NCBI RefSeq assembly: GCF_039555335.1
Contig: NC_092628.1
Location: forward strand, 67,551,792 to 67,615,791
Direction of reading: 5' to 3'
DNA from: Amphiura filiformis
Lineage: Eukaryota > Echinodermata > Ophiuroidea > Amphilepidida > Amphiuridae
Length of the DNA: 64,000 nt
The notes beneath the pieces are model-generated. The model searched no databases, had not been told where the DNA came from, and saw only the letters and a list, made by a program, of their open reading frames with translations. The first letter of the stretch is position 1; every line of letters begins with the position of its first letter. Positions 52,201-63,490 of the stretch are shown here, in pieces. The position numbers and the translations under genes were made by a program.

Positions 52201-55200
52201 ACACGAATGGTCAAATTAATAGAAAAATACCTGTGATAAATTTATCTGTACACATTGTCGCACTCCGAGTGACGTATGGTATATTTGCAACCCTGTGGTG
52301 GATTTGCGAACAATTTGTCGACATAAATAACGTTCGTGGAGAAACGGTCACCCAAAATGCATTATTTTTGGTAATATGCAGACGAATGGCCAAATTAATA
52401 GAAAAATACCTGTGATAAATTTATCTGTACAAATTGTCGCACTCCGAGTGACATATAGTATATTTGCAACCCTGCTGTGGATTTGCGAACAATTTGTTGA
52501 CATAAATGACGCTTATGGAGAAATTATTAGAAAAAAAGCTTTTATTTTGCCTAGGCCTGTCCTCCATGCTAGGCAGGGTCTTAGGCAGGATCAGAAGGTT
52601 TGGGTGTGTAAATTTAAAAAACTGGGTGTGTAAATTTAAAATTTATGTACAAAGTGGGCAAAAACTGGGTGTGTATATTCCTGCATTAAATACATCAGAA
52701 TTATTACCATTGCAAGATGGCTTAAATAAAGCTAGTTCACCACGTAAACTTGTATGGCTCAAAATTCGGACCGCTCGCCATTAAGTTTACTGTCATTGCG
52801 TATTTTGAAATTGTTGACGTTTTAATGATCCCCGATTTCCGGTTGATTATTTTAGCTGTGTCACGTCACGCGCATGACGCTGGTGGTAACCAGCCTAGCC
52901 TAACTTCAGTAAAAAAAAATACGATCGCCGATATCGATGTGATGGATGTGATGTGGGACTTGCATAGGATTACACAGAGATATTTCGTGCCAAAATTTGA
53001 CCATTTGTAGGCAAGTTGGCCTTACTTTGTCTGCGTTGTGTGAAAAGGACAGTCTTAAGTAAGTATACGTGCAACGCTTTTGATGTTTTGGGAGACAGTG
53101 AGGGATCCGAAACAGCGGGTGGCGGAGCTTATTCTTGACTGTTTAATATTCATTCAATACGCTGCCTTACGGTAATACTCAGTCTTATACGCGCGATGGA
53201 CAGATAGTATCAGTTTGTGAATGAGGACATCGTATAAGTTCCTTGTACTAGGCTTAAAGCTAGCATTTCAAGTATCTCTTATGGCAAATAACAGATGGTG
53301 CCTGCTGGAATCTCTTGAGGCATTGTCTTTTTTAAAGACATTTCTTGTTATCTTCTCTGTTAGATTTGGGATTTAAGCGCGCTTCAGACTCCGTATTGTA
53401 CGTACAATATTGCATGTACAATATTTTTCGTAACGTCAGAAAGTATTGCACGTACAATAAAAAGTATGTACCGGGAAAATATATATTTTGCCACAATCAT
53501 TGGTTGCTTAATTGATACGGAGTTGCCAAATTTCTAAGAGTGGTAAATTTAGTGCAGTGTTCGTGCACGGAATGATGAACATCTTTTTATGTCTTCTTGT
53601 ATTCAACTGTACTTGAATTATTATATAATCAATGGGTACCTTTAAAGTTAATAATATTAATACTGATATTAATATTAAAAAAATATTAAAATTGTGATAA
53701 TAATATAAATGGCACATTCAGTTCTTATTTATTTATTTTTTTATAGATTTATTTATTTAGGCCTATTTGTTTATTTATTTATTTATTTATTGATTGATTG
53801 ATTGATTGATTACTGATTGATTAATTGATTTAGAGATTCATTTATATTTAGTCATAAATTGATTTAGTCAGTTTCTTAAGTATTATTTGTAGGCCTATGT
53901 ATTTATTCTGGTTTTGATTTTATTGATATTGATATTTTTATTATTTTTTTAAGTTTTGGTATAGCATTTGTTACATTATAACACGTTGTGTTATGAATTT
54001 GCAACACCTTTTTACATGTTGATATCGGTGAGGCATGTTATGATGGTGTAAGTTATAGGCCTACCTGTGATCATCACAATACATCCATAAACGTGTTAAT
54101 GCAGTAACCGTAGCTTTATAGGGCATGGGAGCCCCCAATTGATCTGAATTTTAGAAAATCAATAGGAAAACTGCCAAAAACGGCTTGTGCCCCTCCCCCC
54201 TCATCAGACCCGGATGCAACGTCTTCTATACTTTTTCATTAATTATAGGCCTATTAATAGTAATGCGTTGAGATTTTAAAAATAATATCCGCCTTTATTT
54301 CTTTCTATTTGAAATGATATACTCGTTACAAACAAACAAATCAGCATGGAAAACATTTTTTTCGTCAGAGGCAGATATTTGGTCTAATCAGTGTAAGCTA
54401 CAAAATAGACGATCTTTTAAAATCAATTTTAAATGGCTTTTTTTCAACCTTATTGTTTGTATTTGTAATGTTCACACAATCTGACAATGTCCTAACTTAT
54501 ACCTAATGTGAATCGAGCCATTTAACACGTGCTTGTAGGACAACGATTTTGAATTAAACATGTTAATTGTGATATTTTAATTCCCCTAGAACACTACAGT
54601 TAAAAAATTGTAAGTGGGCTTTCTTTTATTTTACCTCATTATTTCGTTAAAATTACACGAAAACCCTCCTAAGAGTTGTTACTAATAAACATTTCATAAT
54701 TTTGGGCAAAGAATAGCCAAATAGTTGACCGAAATCGTATATTGGCGCCAATATTTGACTGAAATCGTATATTAGCATTACCGTCCCTTCGTGGCTTTAT
54801 TGCAAGCCAAAGTGCTTCTAAATGTGAAACGAGATTACTTGAAATATATATTTCAGAGTTGAAAGAGTTTCAACTATCCGAACATATTTCTGAAATATGT
54901 CTCTCTGATTGGTTGATTGTCAAGAGGATTACGGCATCCTCAAAGCCTCCTGCTGTAATTCTCTATTCGATATCTATTATAGGACCGATCTTTTGAAATC
55001 CATACAACCGTGTCAAATGAAATAGTCTCGAATCATAATTTGTGCACGGTACAACGTTGATAGGCCCACCATACGTCAGATGGTAAATCCGGTATTGCCA
55101 AATATTTCTCGTCCGTTACCCGTGTTAATCTATTTATTTATTAAAATGCACCATCTATTAAATTCCTGTAATACAATGTATAGGCCTAGTGTATTTGATA

Positions 55201-58067
55201 ACAAAAGTTGTCTTTATTTTTGATTGGAATTTGGGGTTCCATAGATCTACAAGTGGTCTGTTTTTACACGATTTCATATATAAAATATGTTTGGGCATGG
55301 CGGAATTAGTATATGATTAAAAATAGACATACTCTTAGGCCCCCTTTTTTAATGTTTATACAATATTAATATTAATATTAATGTACAAAATGCAAACGAA
55401 TGTATATATATATATGATTGTTTTGTAAACATTAAATTTGATGTTTACTCATAATTATGCCTGGAAAGTCAGGGAAAAAAACTAAGGAGTATCGGTATTT
55501 AGTTTCCTGGGAAAGTGGATCAGATGAGCAGTGAGTAAAAACATTCCCTCTAAATGTTTATTTTATTTTTATTTTTTAATGAATTTATTAGGCCTACTGG
55601 TAAAGTGCAGAAAAATCTCCAAACACACTCGAGGATTTTTCATCAGCAGCAGTAGCAATTTCTCTTGCATAGATTTTCGGGTGACCTCGCTTGGATTTAG
55701 CAAACAATGAACCGTCAGGGTTATAGCGCGTTATTTAATCTGATTCAACTCGTCGTGGCACGTATATTTATTGGACGTGCAATACTTTTTGACGTCACGA
55801 AAAATATTGTACATACAATATTGTACGTACAATACGGAGTCTGAAGCGCGCTTTATGATGTTTTGCTTGCTGTATTCAGTAAGTAAATAATTGGTCTCCC
55901 TAATCCACTCTTAGGCTAGCTTCAGACTCCGTATTGTACGTACAATATTGTATGTACAATACTTTTCGTGACGTCAAAAAGTATTACACGTGCAACAAAT
56001 ATACGTGCCACGACGAGTTGAATCAGATTAAATAACGCGCTATAACCCTGACGGTTCATTGTTTGCTAAATCCAAGCGAGGTCACCAGAAAATCTATGCA
56101 AGAGAAATTTCTACTGCTGCTGATGAAAAATCCTAGAGTGCGTTTGGAGGTTTTTTTCTGCACTTTACCAGTAGCCCTAATAAATTCATAAAACAATAAA
56201 AATCAAATAAAGATTTAGGGCAAATGTTTTTACTCACTGCTCATCTGATCCACTTTCCCAGGAACTAAATACCGATACTCCTTAGTTTTTCCCTGACTTT
56301 CCAGACATAATTATGAGTAAACATCAAATTTAATGTTTACAAAACAATCAAATATATATACATTCTTTTGCATTTTGTACATAAATATTGATATCAATAA
56401 TGTAGGCCTACAAACATTAAAAAAGGGGGCCTAAGAGTATGTCTATTTTTAATCATACGTCGTATACTAATTCCGCCATGCCCAAACATATCTTATTATG
56501 AAATCGTGTAATGGAACCCAAATTCCAATCAAAAATAAAAACAAATTTGTTATCAAATACACTAGGCCTATACATTGTATTATAGGAATTTAATAGATGG
56601 TTCATTTTAATAAATAAATAGATTAACACGGGTAATGGACAAGAAATATTTGGCAATACCGGATTTACCAGAGAGCCAGTGGATAAAGAAATTAATCAAA
56701 ATTAAAACAAATTAAATGAGAAAATGAAAGTAAGGACATTTGGCAGCATTCAACCTGTTCAATGTGATTTGTGCCTATTTTTAATAAAATTCCGAAATCT
56801 GACGTATCAACGTTGTATCGTGCACAAATTATGATTCGAGACTATTTCATTTGACACGGTTGTATGGATTTCAAAAAATCGGTCCTATAATAGATATCGA
56901 TTAGAGAATTACAGCAAGAGGCTTTGAGGATGCCGTGACCATCAACCAATCAGAGAGACATATTTCAGAAATATTATTCGTAGGATTCAGAGACAACTTT
57001 CCTGGTAGGATTGAAACTCTTTCAACTCTGAAATATATATTTCAAGTAATCTCGTTTCACACTTTGGCTTCCAATAAAGCCACGAAGGGGCGGTAATGTT
57101 AATATACGAGTTCAGTCAAATATTGGTGCAAATATACGATTTCGGTCAACTATTTGGCTATCCTTTGCCCAAAATTATGAAATGTTTATTTGTAACAACA
57201 ACTTTTAGGAGGGTTTTCGAGTAATTTTAGCGAAATAATGAGGTTAAATAAAATAAAACCCACTTACAATTTTGGACGCTTAACTGTGGTGTTCTAGGGG
57301 AATTAAAATATCACAATTAACATGTTTAATTCAAAATCGTTGTCCTACAAGCACATGTTCAGATTGTGTGAACATTACAAATACAAACAATAAGGTTGAA
57401 AAATAAATAGCCATTTAAAATGATTTTAAAAGATCGTCTATTTTGTAGCTTTATGACACTGAATAGGCCAAATATCTGCCTCTGACGAAAAAAAAATGTT
57501 TTCCATGCTGATTTGTTTTTGTAACAAGTACCGTATGTCATTTCAAAAAGAAAAAAAAAAGGCGGATATTACTTTTTAAAAACTCAACGCATTACTATTA
57601 ATACGCCTATAATTAATGAATGAAAAAGTATAGAAGGGGTTGCATCCGGTTCTGATGAGGGGGAGGGCACAAGCCGTTTTCGGCAGTTTTCCTATGGGAT
57701 TTTCTAATATTTCAGATCAATGGGGGGGGGGCGGGGGCTTCCGTGCCCCTAACGCTACGGTTACTGCATTAACACATTTATGGATGTATTGTGATGATCA
57801 TAAGTAGGCCTATCATAACATGCCTCAACGATATCAATATGTAAAAAGGTGTTGCAAATTCATAACACAGCGTGTTATAATGTAACGAATGCTATGCCAA
57901 AACTTTAAAAATTAACAAAAATATCAGTATCAATAAAATCAGAACCAGAATAAATACAAAGGCCTACAAATAATACTTTTAAACTTTCTAAATCAATATA
58001 TGACTAAATATCAGTATAAATGAATCTCTAAATCAATTAATCAATCAGTTATCAATCAATCAATCAA

Positions 58068-58102
<35 letters not shown>

Positions 58103-58123
58103 ATACATAAATAAATAAATTAA

Positions 58124-58186
<63 letters not shown>

Positions 58187-59825
58187 ATAGGCCTAAATAG
58201 ATAAATCTATAAATAAATAAATAAGATCTGAATGTGCCATTTATATTATTATTACAATTTTAATATTATTAATATTAGTATTAATACGACGTATTATCAA
58301 CTTTAAAAAGGTGCCCATTGATTATATAATAATTCAAGTATTAGTTGAATCATGGTAGGTATTATGATACCTACCATGGTCGAATACAAGAAGACATTAA
58401 AAGATGTTCATCATTCCGTGCACTCACTAAATTTAGAACTCTTAGAAATTTGGCAACTCCGTATCAATTAAGCAACCAATGATTGTAGCAAAATATATAT
58501 TTTCCCGGTACATACTATTTATTGCACGTGTAATACTTTTTGACGTCACGAAAAGTATTGTACATACAATATTGTACGTACAATACGGAGTCTGAAGCGC
58601 GCTTTACAAGGACAAATAGTTATTACTACTTTGTAATACTATATAATATCACACACTAATAAATACTCTCATTGGTATAGCACTATAATACTACACGCAC
58701 TATACCATTACTCTACTCGACCACGTATAACATGATTACTTAGCCGTGTCAGCGGCTAGGTCTTGATTTGCTATCGGATCTTGCTTCTTCTGGCAACAAA
58801 TTTCAAAGTGCTTCTTCTCTTACATGTTACATCATACCATGATGTTATTTGCACATATGCATCGGCTATATCCAGTGTCTATAAGGTGTTCTGATTTGGG
58901 GTCAAAGGTTATTAAGGTGTCAATTAAGACTACTTGATATTTTACAGTTCTTTGCATGCAGAAATCATTTATAATTTTCTATAGACCTAGAAGGGCTTTT
59001 TTGAGGCTACTTTGCACTAAGTCCCCATGAAAAATGGACATAATGGGCCCTTTTGCAATAGGTTTCAAAAGATTTCTGGCTAAGGGCCGTGCTCTGTGAG
59101 CACAATGTCTAGTTACATTTATTTTCCTTTTTTTAAATCAACTTTTTTACCATTTTTTGATCAATGTAAGTTAATTTATTTCTTAAATTGACTGTGTTTT
59201 ATGTCACTCCTAATGTTTCTACAACTTTTGGATACAATTAAAATACCTCCATGATATCACTTTATCTATTGCCAAAAATTCATCTTCAAGGTGCAGAATT
59301 CAACAGATTTTCCCCATATGTTTGCAAATTTTTTTAAAAAAATTTTCACATGTAAAAACACGTTTTGACTTTTTTGTAAATACCTGGTAGGATTGTGCAT
59401 ATGAATAGAATTCCACTGGTATTCTTTTGACGTTTTCATGGGGTATAGCAGTTCTTGGAATTTTATTTGTTTTAAAATATCCGATTAAAAAAAAATCCAA
59501 AAAAAAAATCAACAACCCTAGTTTTTAGTTCACTTTGAACCCCTACATTGTACCCTGACCCCGACCCCTCCAAGAAATTTAGTATACTCTTACTAAATGT
59601 TTGCATTCAATATGTTATTGTTATGTAATTAACCTTTTTTATTAGGGTGAAATTACCCCAGCATGCTCCGCAAGTGCATGAATACAAACATTTTATATTC
59701 AAAAACATGATTGTACTTACTACTTACCAATCGTCATGATCGTCGGGTATTACTTTGGCGTAACTTATGCCACCCAGGTACAGAAAACAGATAAGAAACA
59801 AAGTAACAACCTGTGAAGAAGCCAT
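43186..59825 (-). CDS. Secreted cysteine-rich 99-residue protein, three coding exons
   Basis: Coding exons on the minus strand: 59825-59728, 45491-45372 and 43267-43186. All borders are AG/GT with GTAAGT donors; phases 2 and 2 match; the sum is 300 bases with TAG. Residues 1-23 are a strong signal peptide (core VVTLFLICFLYL, cleavage after ISYA). The mature part begins acidic (KVIPDDHDD) and then has nine cysteines: C33, C36, C43, C59, C67, C70, C78, C90 and C91. A SCGTWGWATCHRC block, Tyr/Arg-rich GYRCTSTGYATRYRLCC and an acidic SSDPDHEE tail follow. The CG-x-WGW-x-C...CC pattern reminds me of the EMI-like module of some invertebrate EGF proteins; that is recollection only. 'TTTTCAG' lies just upstream of the ATG, so a 5' UTR exon is likely. 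Further small exons in the 14-kb intron cannot be excluded. Confidence 0.75.
43468..43671. mobile_element. hAT-type MITE, 204 bp, 8-bp target duplication CATAGAAA
   Basis: Ends cagtgacgtagcca and ctagctacgccacta are inverted with mismatches. CATAGAAA is duplicated at 43460-43467 and 43672-43679. Lies in intron 2 of the minus-strand gene. Confidence 0.82.
43685..43785 (+). repeat. (GA)n/(GAAA)n purine microsatellite
   Basis: Almost pure purine run on the plus strand, pyrimidine on the transcribed minus strand of the secreted-protein gene. Confidence 0.9.
43786..44837. other. Intron 2 of the minus-strand gene, nothing recognised
   Basis: Short chance open frames on both strands overlap each other. 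No splice-consistent exon or repeat boundary found. Confidence 0.4.
44838..45334 (+). repeat. Dispersed 490-bp repeat, copy 2
   Basis: Same-orientation relative of 30979-31470 with small indels, including about 45 extra bases near 45095-45140. It ends about 40 bases before exon 2 of the minus-strand gene. Confidence 0.9.
45372..45491 (-). CDS. Secreted-protein exon 2: cysteine-rich core
   Basis: 120 bases between tcctttcttcctttcag and GTAAGT. It completes the split Cys33 codon, then has C36, C43, C59, C67 and C70 with SYKYYYNQAYSCGTWGWATC. The long pyrimidine tract is the best splice acceptor on this strand in the area. Confidence 0.8.
45888..49137. mobile_element. Giant palindrome, ~1.22-kb arms, 0.8-kb spacer
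   Basis: Left arm 45888-47106 and right arm 47922-49137 are near-identical reverse complements over their whole length. Each arm contains an inner palindrome around ctgcaaccataa/ttatggttgcag and a (CCCTAA)-like run (47038-47068, 47965-47998). The spacer holds a third, diverged copy (about 47280-47740). No coding capacity: arm open frames of 64 residues are mirror copies. It lies in intron 1 of the minus-strand gene. Confidence 0.93.
47280..47740 (+). repeat. Diverged third copy of the palindrome arm
   Basis: Same orientation as 48165-48600 (gctggtcacggaggagacta, gtgtttgttcatttgtgtat, gcattgtactagaaatacct) but with many substitutions, while the two outer arms are nearly identical. Confidence 0.88.
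49138..49236. mobile_element. Isolated end of the 53375/55914-type element
   Basis: About 100 bases matching the right end of the elements at 55751-55854 and 58502-58605 (gacgtcacgaaaagtattgt, gtacaatacggagtctgaag). It abuts the palindrome arm exactly at 49137/49138. Confidence 0.8.
49237..49789. other. Spacer, nothing recognised
   Basis: Intron 1 of the minus-strand gene. No repeat boundary or exon-like block seen. Confidence 0.4.
49790..51477. mobile_element. TIR element carrying a ~150-bp satellite (about 10 units)
   Basis: taggggagatcggggcaaag at the left and its inverse at 51451-51477 (27 bp, one mismatch) bound the region; the outer TA may be the target duplication. Between them, from about 49895, a unit with 'ccacagagtcgtgcgatatg', 'tcctctggtcataaggaaca' and 'aatgagatatagtcac' repeats about every 150 bases. 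Confidence 0.88.
51478..52130. other. Intron 1 spacer, nothing recognised
   Basis: No exon-like block or repeat found. 'gagactagcattgactagtctc' near 51920 is a short imperfect hairpin. Confidence 0.4.
52131..52520 (+). repeat. Tandem repeat, 179-bp period, ~2.2 units
   Basis: 'ggatttgcgaacaatttgt' (with small changes) starts at 52131, 52310 and 52489. Units 1 and 2 agree closely (tagaaaaatacctgtgataa, gtcgcactccgagtgac). Confidence 0.92.
52521..53374. other. Intron 1 spacer with an unassigned open frame
   Basis: The longest frame, 52750-53010 plus, 86 residues, has no recognisable domain. Short direct repeats (ctgggtgtgtaaattt) near 52611-52640. Treated as non-coding. Confidence 0.4.
53375..55854. 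mobile_element. 2.5-kb TIR element, copy 1 of a head-to-head pair
   Basis: Begins aagcgcgcttcagactccg and ends cggagtctgaagcgcgcttt, inverted repeats of about 100 bases that contain the self-complementary attgtacgtacaat. Near-complete reverse complement of 55914-58605. No transposase recognised. A 26-codon ATG frame near 55460, followed by a possible GTGAGT donor, is shared by both copies but is too short to call. Confidence 0.88.
55914..58605. mobile_element. 2.7-kb TIR element, copy 2 (inverted)
   Basis: Same element reversed, 59 bases away. It is about 210 bases longer than copy 1, mostly through an expanded (AAAT)n run (58068-58189) and about 130 extra bases near 56665-56795. Elsewhere it differs by scattered substitutions and small indels. 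Confidence 0.88.
58068..58189 (+). repeat. (AAAT)n microsatellite, expanded in copy 2 only
   Basis: About 30 units. The corresponding place in copy 1 (53726-53815) has only short TTTA and TGAT runs. Confidence 0.95.
58606..59727. other. Intron 1 of the minus-strand gene, proximal part
   Basis: AT-rich, poly-T and poly-A runs, no element or extra exon recognised. Confidence 0.4.
59728..59825 (-). CDS. Secreted-protein exon 1: signal peptide
   Basis: ATG at 59825-59823, 32 codons and two bases, donor GTAAGT starting at 59727. n-region MASSQ, hydrophobic core and an A-x-A-type end (ISYA) give a textbook signal peptide. Acceptor-like TTTTCAG ends at 59833. Confidence 0.78.
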
Positions 59826-60136
59826 TTCGTCCCTGAAAATACAACATATTCACAGCCTAAAATGTGTACGCAAACATGATTCCTATATAAAAATGTGTAC
59901 ACTTAGGATTTTAATAAAATGCTGCATTTTATATATTCAGCAGCGCCCTCTGTCATGTTGTTTGTAAGTTGAGCGGTTTCCGAAAAAATAGCTGAATCAC
60001 TAACCGCGAAATGTGGATATCCAACTATAAAGAAGCACTAACCACGAAATATAGATATCCAACCAGCTTAAACTATAAATTAGCCCCCGATAGAAGGAAA
60101 TGAGGGAAATTATGGGGTAAAAAGTATAAAAAAGTA

Positions 60137-60235
60137 GGGTAAGGGTTAGAGTTTAGGGTTAGGGTCAGGGTTTAGGGTTAGGGTTATGGTTAAAGGTTAG
60201 GGTTTAGTGTTTAAGGTTAGGGTTAGGGTTAGGAC
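60137..60235 (+). repeat. Interstitial (TTAGGG)-like repeat
   Basis: Degenerate gttagggttt units over about 100 bases; internal, not a chromosome end. Confidence 0.88.

Positions 60236-60322
<87 letters not shown>
60236..60322 (+). repeat. (ATT)n microsatellite
   Basis: About 28 uninterrupted units directly after the TTAGGG-like run. The following 'gaaagcgctattcaaat' resembles a LINE/SINE tail end, so the ATT run may have begun as one. Confidence 0.95.
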
Positions 60323-60323
<1 letters not shown>

Positions 60324-60585
60324 GGAGTGAGTACTGGCGCAAATAACCTTTTGATTTGAAAGCGCTATTCAAATCTACAAAAACGAAATGGGACTGGGCT
60401 GGCTACGGGTGTTAAAAAAGAACCACTAACCGCGAAATGTAGATATAGTGCAACTAGTTTGCACCGCAGAGCTACAAAGAATCACTAACCGCGAAATATT
60501 GATATCCAACAAGCTTAAACTATAAATTAGCCCCCAAAAGAGGGCAGGGCTTGAAGAATGAGGGAAATTATGGGGTAAAATCAAC

Positions 60586-62985
60586 ATTATTTCTCTAATG
60601 TGTTAGCAACGTGTGTCCAAAATTTTAGCGAAATCTGTTGATAGTAACCTTTCCAAAATGAGGTGAATATACAGATAAGCATGGTGCTTGAATGTGGTAA
60701 AAAAAATCAAACACTAGTAACAAATGTTTCATTTTGTCTCAGAATAAAACAATTACTAAAATAGGATTCGTAAGACCTTTACCTATAAGATGCACTTTGA
60801 TTGGTTTTCCTACGATATTTATTTCCAGAAATAGATCATTTTAAAGGAGGCTTCGTGCATCTAATTTGTAGACAGAAAATAGTAAAATAGAGCATATCCT
60901 TAAAGCCTTAATGTACGATTTTCGTCAAATTTTGATTTTGTTATTCTTTACTCAAAGAGTTGAAATAATATTAGTAAACTGACGAGAAGGGTTGCTGTCC
61001 ATTTTAGGTTGAAATAACAAGGTAAAGTGAAAGAAACCGCACTGGTTATTTTGGCCATTTAACACGCAGTTCTATGGGAGGACATATTATCATAATTTTT
61101 AAATTATGATAATTATGTCGAACGTTTGCTCTGTTGACCTACAAAGACAAAGTTGGCCGATTCCATTTAGGTGCAAGTTGGGATATATGTAAACATTACA
61201 AATATGCACACAAAAAATCAGGTTTAAAAAAAATTAACCAATTTTATATTTAAGGCAAGTCCTGACACATAAAATCTCTTTTACTATTTCCTCCTCACCT
61301 GGTTACAATATCAAAGCAGAAGCAGAAGTAGCAATTAGTATTCTTTCTCCTTCGTTCTGTTTGCGGTTCTTGGAGAAGGGAATAAGTCCATATGTTGCTG
61401 TATTTGAAATGAAATGGTGCCTAATATTGTACGCTGTCAGGGTGTGGCCATACCTACATGTATGACGACATACCGACTCCGAGTCAACCAAGGAACACAA
61501 ATATTACGATTTTAGCGTTATTAATAAATTGTGATTATTATAGATCTTACCTTGAAGTCTATACTTGTACTCAACAAAATCCTAATGAGTCAACAGAAGT
61601 TAGTAAAGTTGATATTTTGTTAGAAACCTGTTGAATATAGTCATCAACTATACATGAAAAATTCCAGTGTTAACTCTTATATCTGAAAACAAACTGTCGA
61701 TCCCGCTCGGGTATAATAATGATAAGCATAACAATTGATATTCACTTAAGCATTTATTTGGCATAAATTCTACCTTGACCTAGATACAGCACGTCCCAGA
61801 AATCAATGAAACATCGACGCAATGTCCTCATGCGGTAGTTGATTCTCGACCAGCTCCAACATCTTGACCATGATAGGCTTACATGTATTGCTTTAAAAAC
61901 TCAGTGGCATCGGGGTGCGCGCAAAGGGTGGTGGCCTGGTGGGAGGGGCGATTTGCTCTAGAGTTGATAACCGATCAACATCTTGTCCTCCGTGGGGGGG
62001 GTCATTAGAGGTGGTACGGGTATGTGCGGCGGTAGGGTCCCCCCAAATTTGAATCATGCTCTAGTTCTTTGAACCTCAAACTCTTACAATTGTACCTCTT
62101 TCCCTCAAAATTCGAAAGCTCCGCAAGCTATAATTTGGCCCAATTTCATTTCACTAGACCCTAAAAAATGCTGACATTTTAGTTTACCAAGCCCCTATTT
62201 TGGCCAAAAATCAGTTCTTAGTTCCCAAAGTGCAAATCTCTGCGCCGCACAACCCTAATACAAAAATATGTTGAATTCCCCCTCCCCGGGCTTGTCCTTC
62301 CACAACTGTGTGTTACCATTAAACAAAAGCTAGGCTCACTGGCTATAGGCGAATCCCACGAGCCAAGTCATGGTCAGGATTTGGTCGGCCATTACTGGGT
62401 CCCCGCTGCACCAAACTGGTGTTTTGACCGATCAATTGTGCGAATAAAAGCGGAAAGCCGCCTAATAAGATGCAAGGACGAGGAGGGTTAATAGAATAAT
62501 ATATTCAATAGGGATAATTCCGCAAGTAATCCCGTCGCATATACTCAGTATTCATACATAGTCCTTTTGTTCGCAAGCACTAGACATCCATTTGAAGTAG
62601 TAAACGGTGGAATAGTATATTAAATACGAATAAGGTGAGTTGATAAGTGACTTTATTTTCTTTGTACCGCACGTAAAAGGCAATAGACCATGTGTTTTGC
62701 CGAAGGAAATTCTTTTGTACGTGTGTTTTCACCGTAGGTGTAAAACGGGTGATAGAATGCAGTTTAAAATTCCCGCCAAGGCTGAATCATTTCACATGTT
62801 GGGTGCATTGTAGCAGTGGACCAGTTATGGCTGCCAATGAGGTGTAGGAAATGCGTGAAATGGGATTCGTGTATAGAGGTTGTGCATATGACGTATCATA
62901 CCGTAAATATGGCGGACGAATCAAATACCAAGAAGATGACACTCTTATTCACGCATTATACAACGCAAACTTGTATCGAATCCCG
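60586..62985. other. Upstream flank of the minus-strand gene, nothing firmly recognised
   Basis: A 5' UTR exon for the secreted-protein gene may lie here, but none can be picked with confidence. A minus-strand GTAAGAT donor-like site occurs near 61553. G-rich and C-rich tracts near 61920-62050 and 62275-62290 look like repeat debris. Confidence 0.35.
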
Positions 62986-63490
62986 GTGGTTTGCGACCAA
63001 TGAAATGTCCGCACCCCTGGATTTATTAATCCCTGGTATGAATTATTTAATAGGTTTGTCAAGACGATAACCACGATCCGTTTTGTAATAATATAAAAGC
63101 ACTTGAAATAGAATTCCGCTGAGTTCAATGAATTGCGCCCTGAAACCGATGGAGAAGTGCCCCATAAAGAAGCTCTCCCATTGACCTCTATCAACAGGTC
63201 AGTGAGCTCTCCATACACAAATGAACAAGTACAATAGGACAAGGCCAGCACCTATTACCTGCTTAGTAACATGTTATTTTGAAGTCTTCTAAAGCCTAAT
63301 ATCTTGAAGATTAGTAATCGTCTGTGCATATGGACTGCGCATTTATGATGCAAAATATTAGTTCAATATAAAATTACAAATATTGGTATTATGACACACG
63401 GTATAAAATTATGTGATATATAAAACGACCAATAAAATCATGCTATCATTCATGGCGTGATGTCAAAGGTTCATTATATCCCGTATGTTT
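62986..63490 (+). repeat. Diverged fourth copy of the giant-palindrome arm
   Basis: Matches 45960-46445 in order with many changes: gtggtttgc, tccatacacaaatgaacaa, attggtattatgacaacacgg-like and cgtatgttt words. Shows that the palindrome arm is a dispersed repeat. Confidence 0.7.

Larger units (their letters stand above)
59985..60585 (+). repeat. Direct repeat pair around telomere-like and ATT repeats
   Basis: 'cactaaccgcgaaatgt', 'gatatccaac' and 'cttaaactataaattagccc' with 'gagggaaattatggggtaaaa' occur at 59998-60125 and again at 60420-60585. Between them are a TTAGGG-like run (60137-60235) and a long ATT run. Confidence 0.88.

Noticed and set aside
52750-53010. 86-residue plus-strand frame
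   Set aside because: No recognised domain, no acceptor or donor in phase, and it lies in repeat-rich intron sequence.
55458-55530. Short ATG frame (MPGKSGKKTKEYRYL...) followed by a GTGAGT-like donor, conserved in both 53375-type copies
   Set aside because: Only about 25 codons, no continuing exon found, and the copies differ by indels within it; noted but not called.
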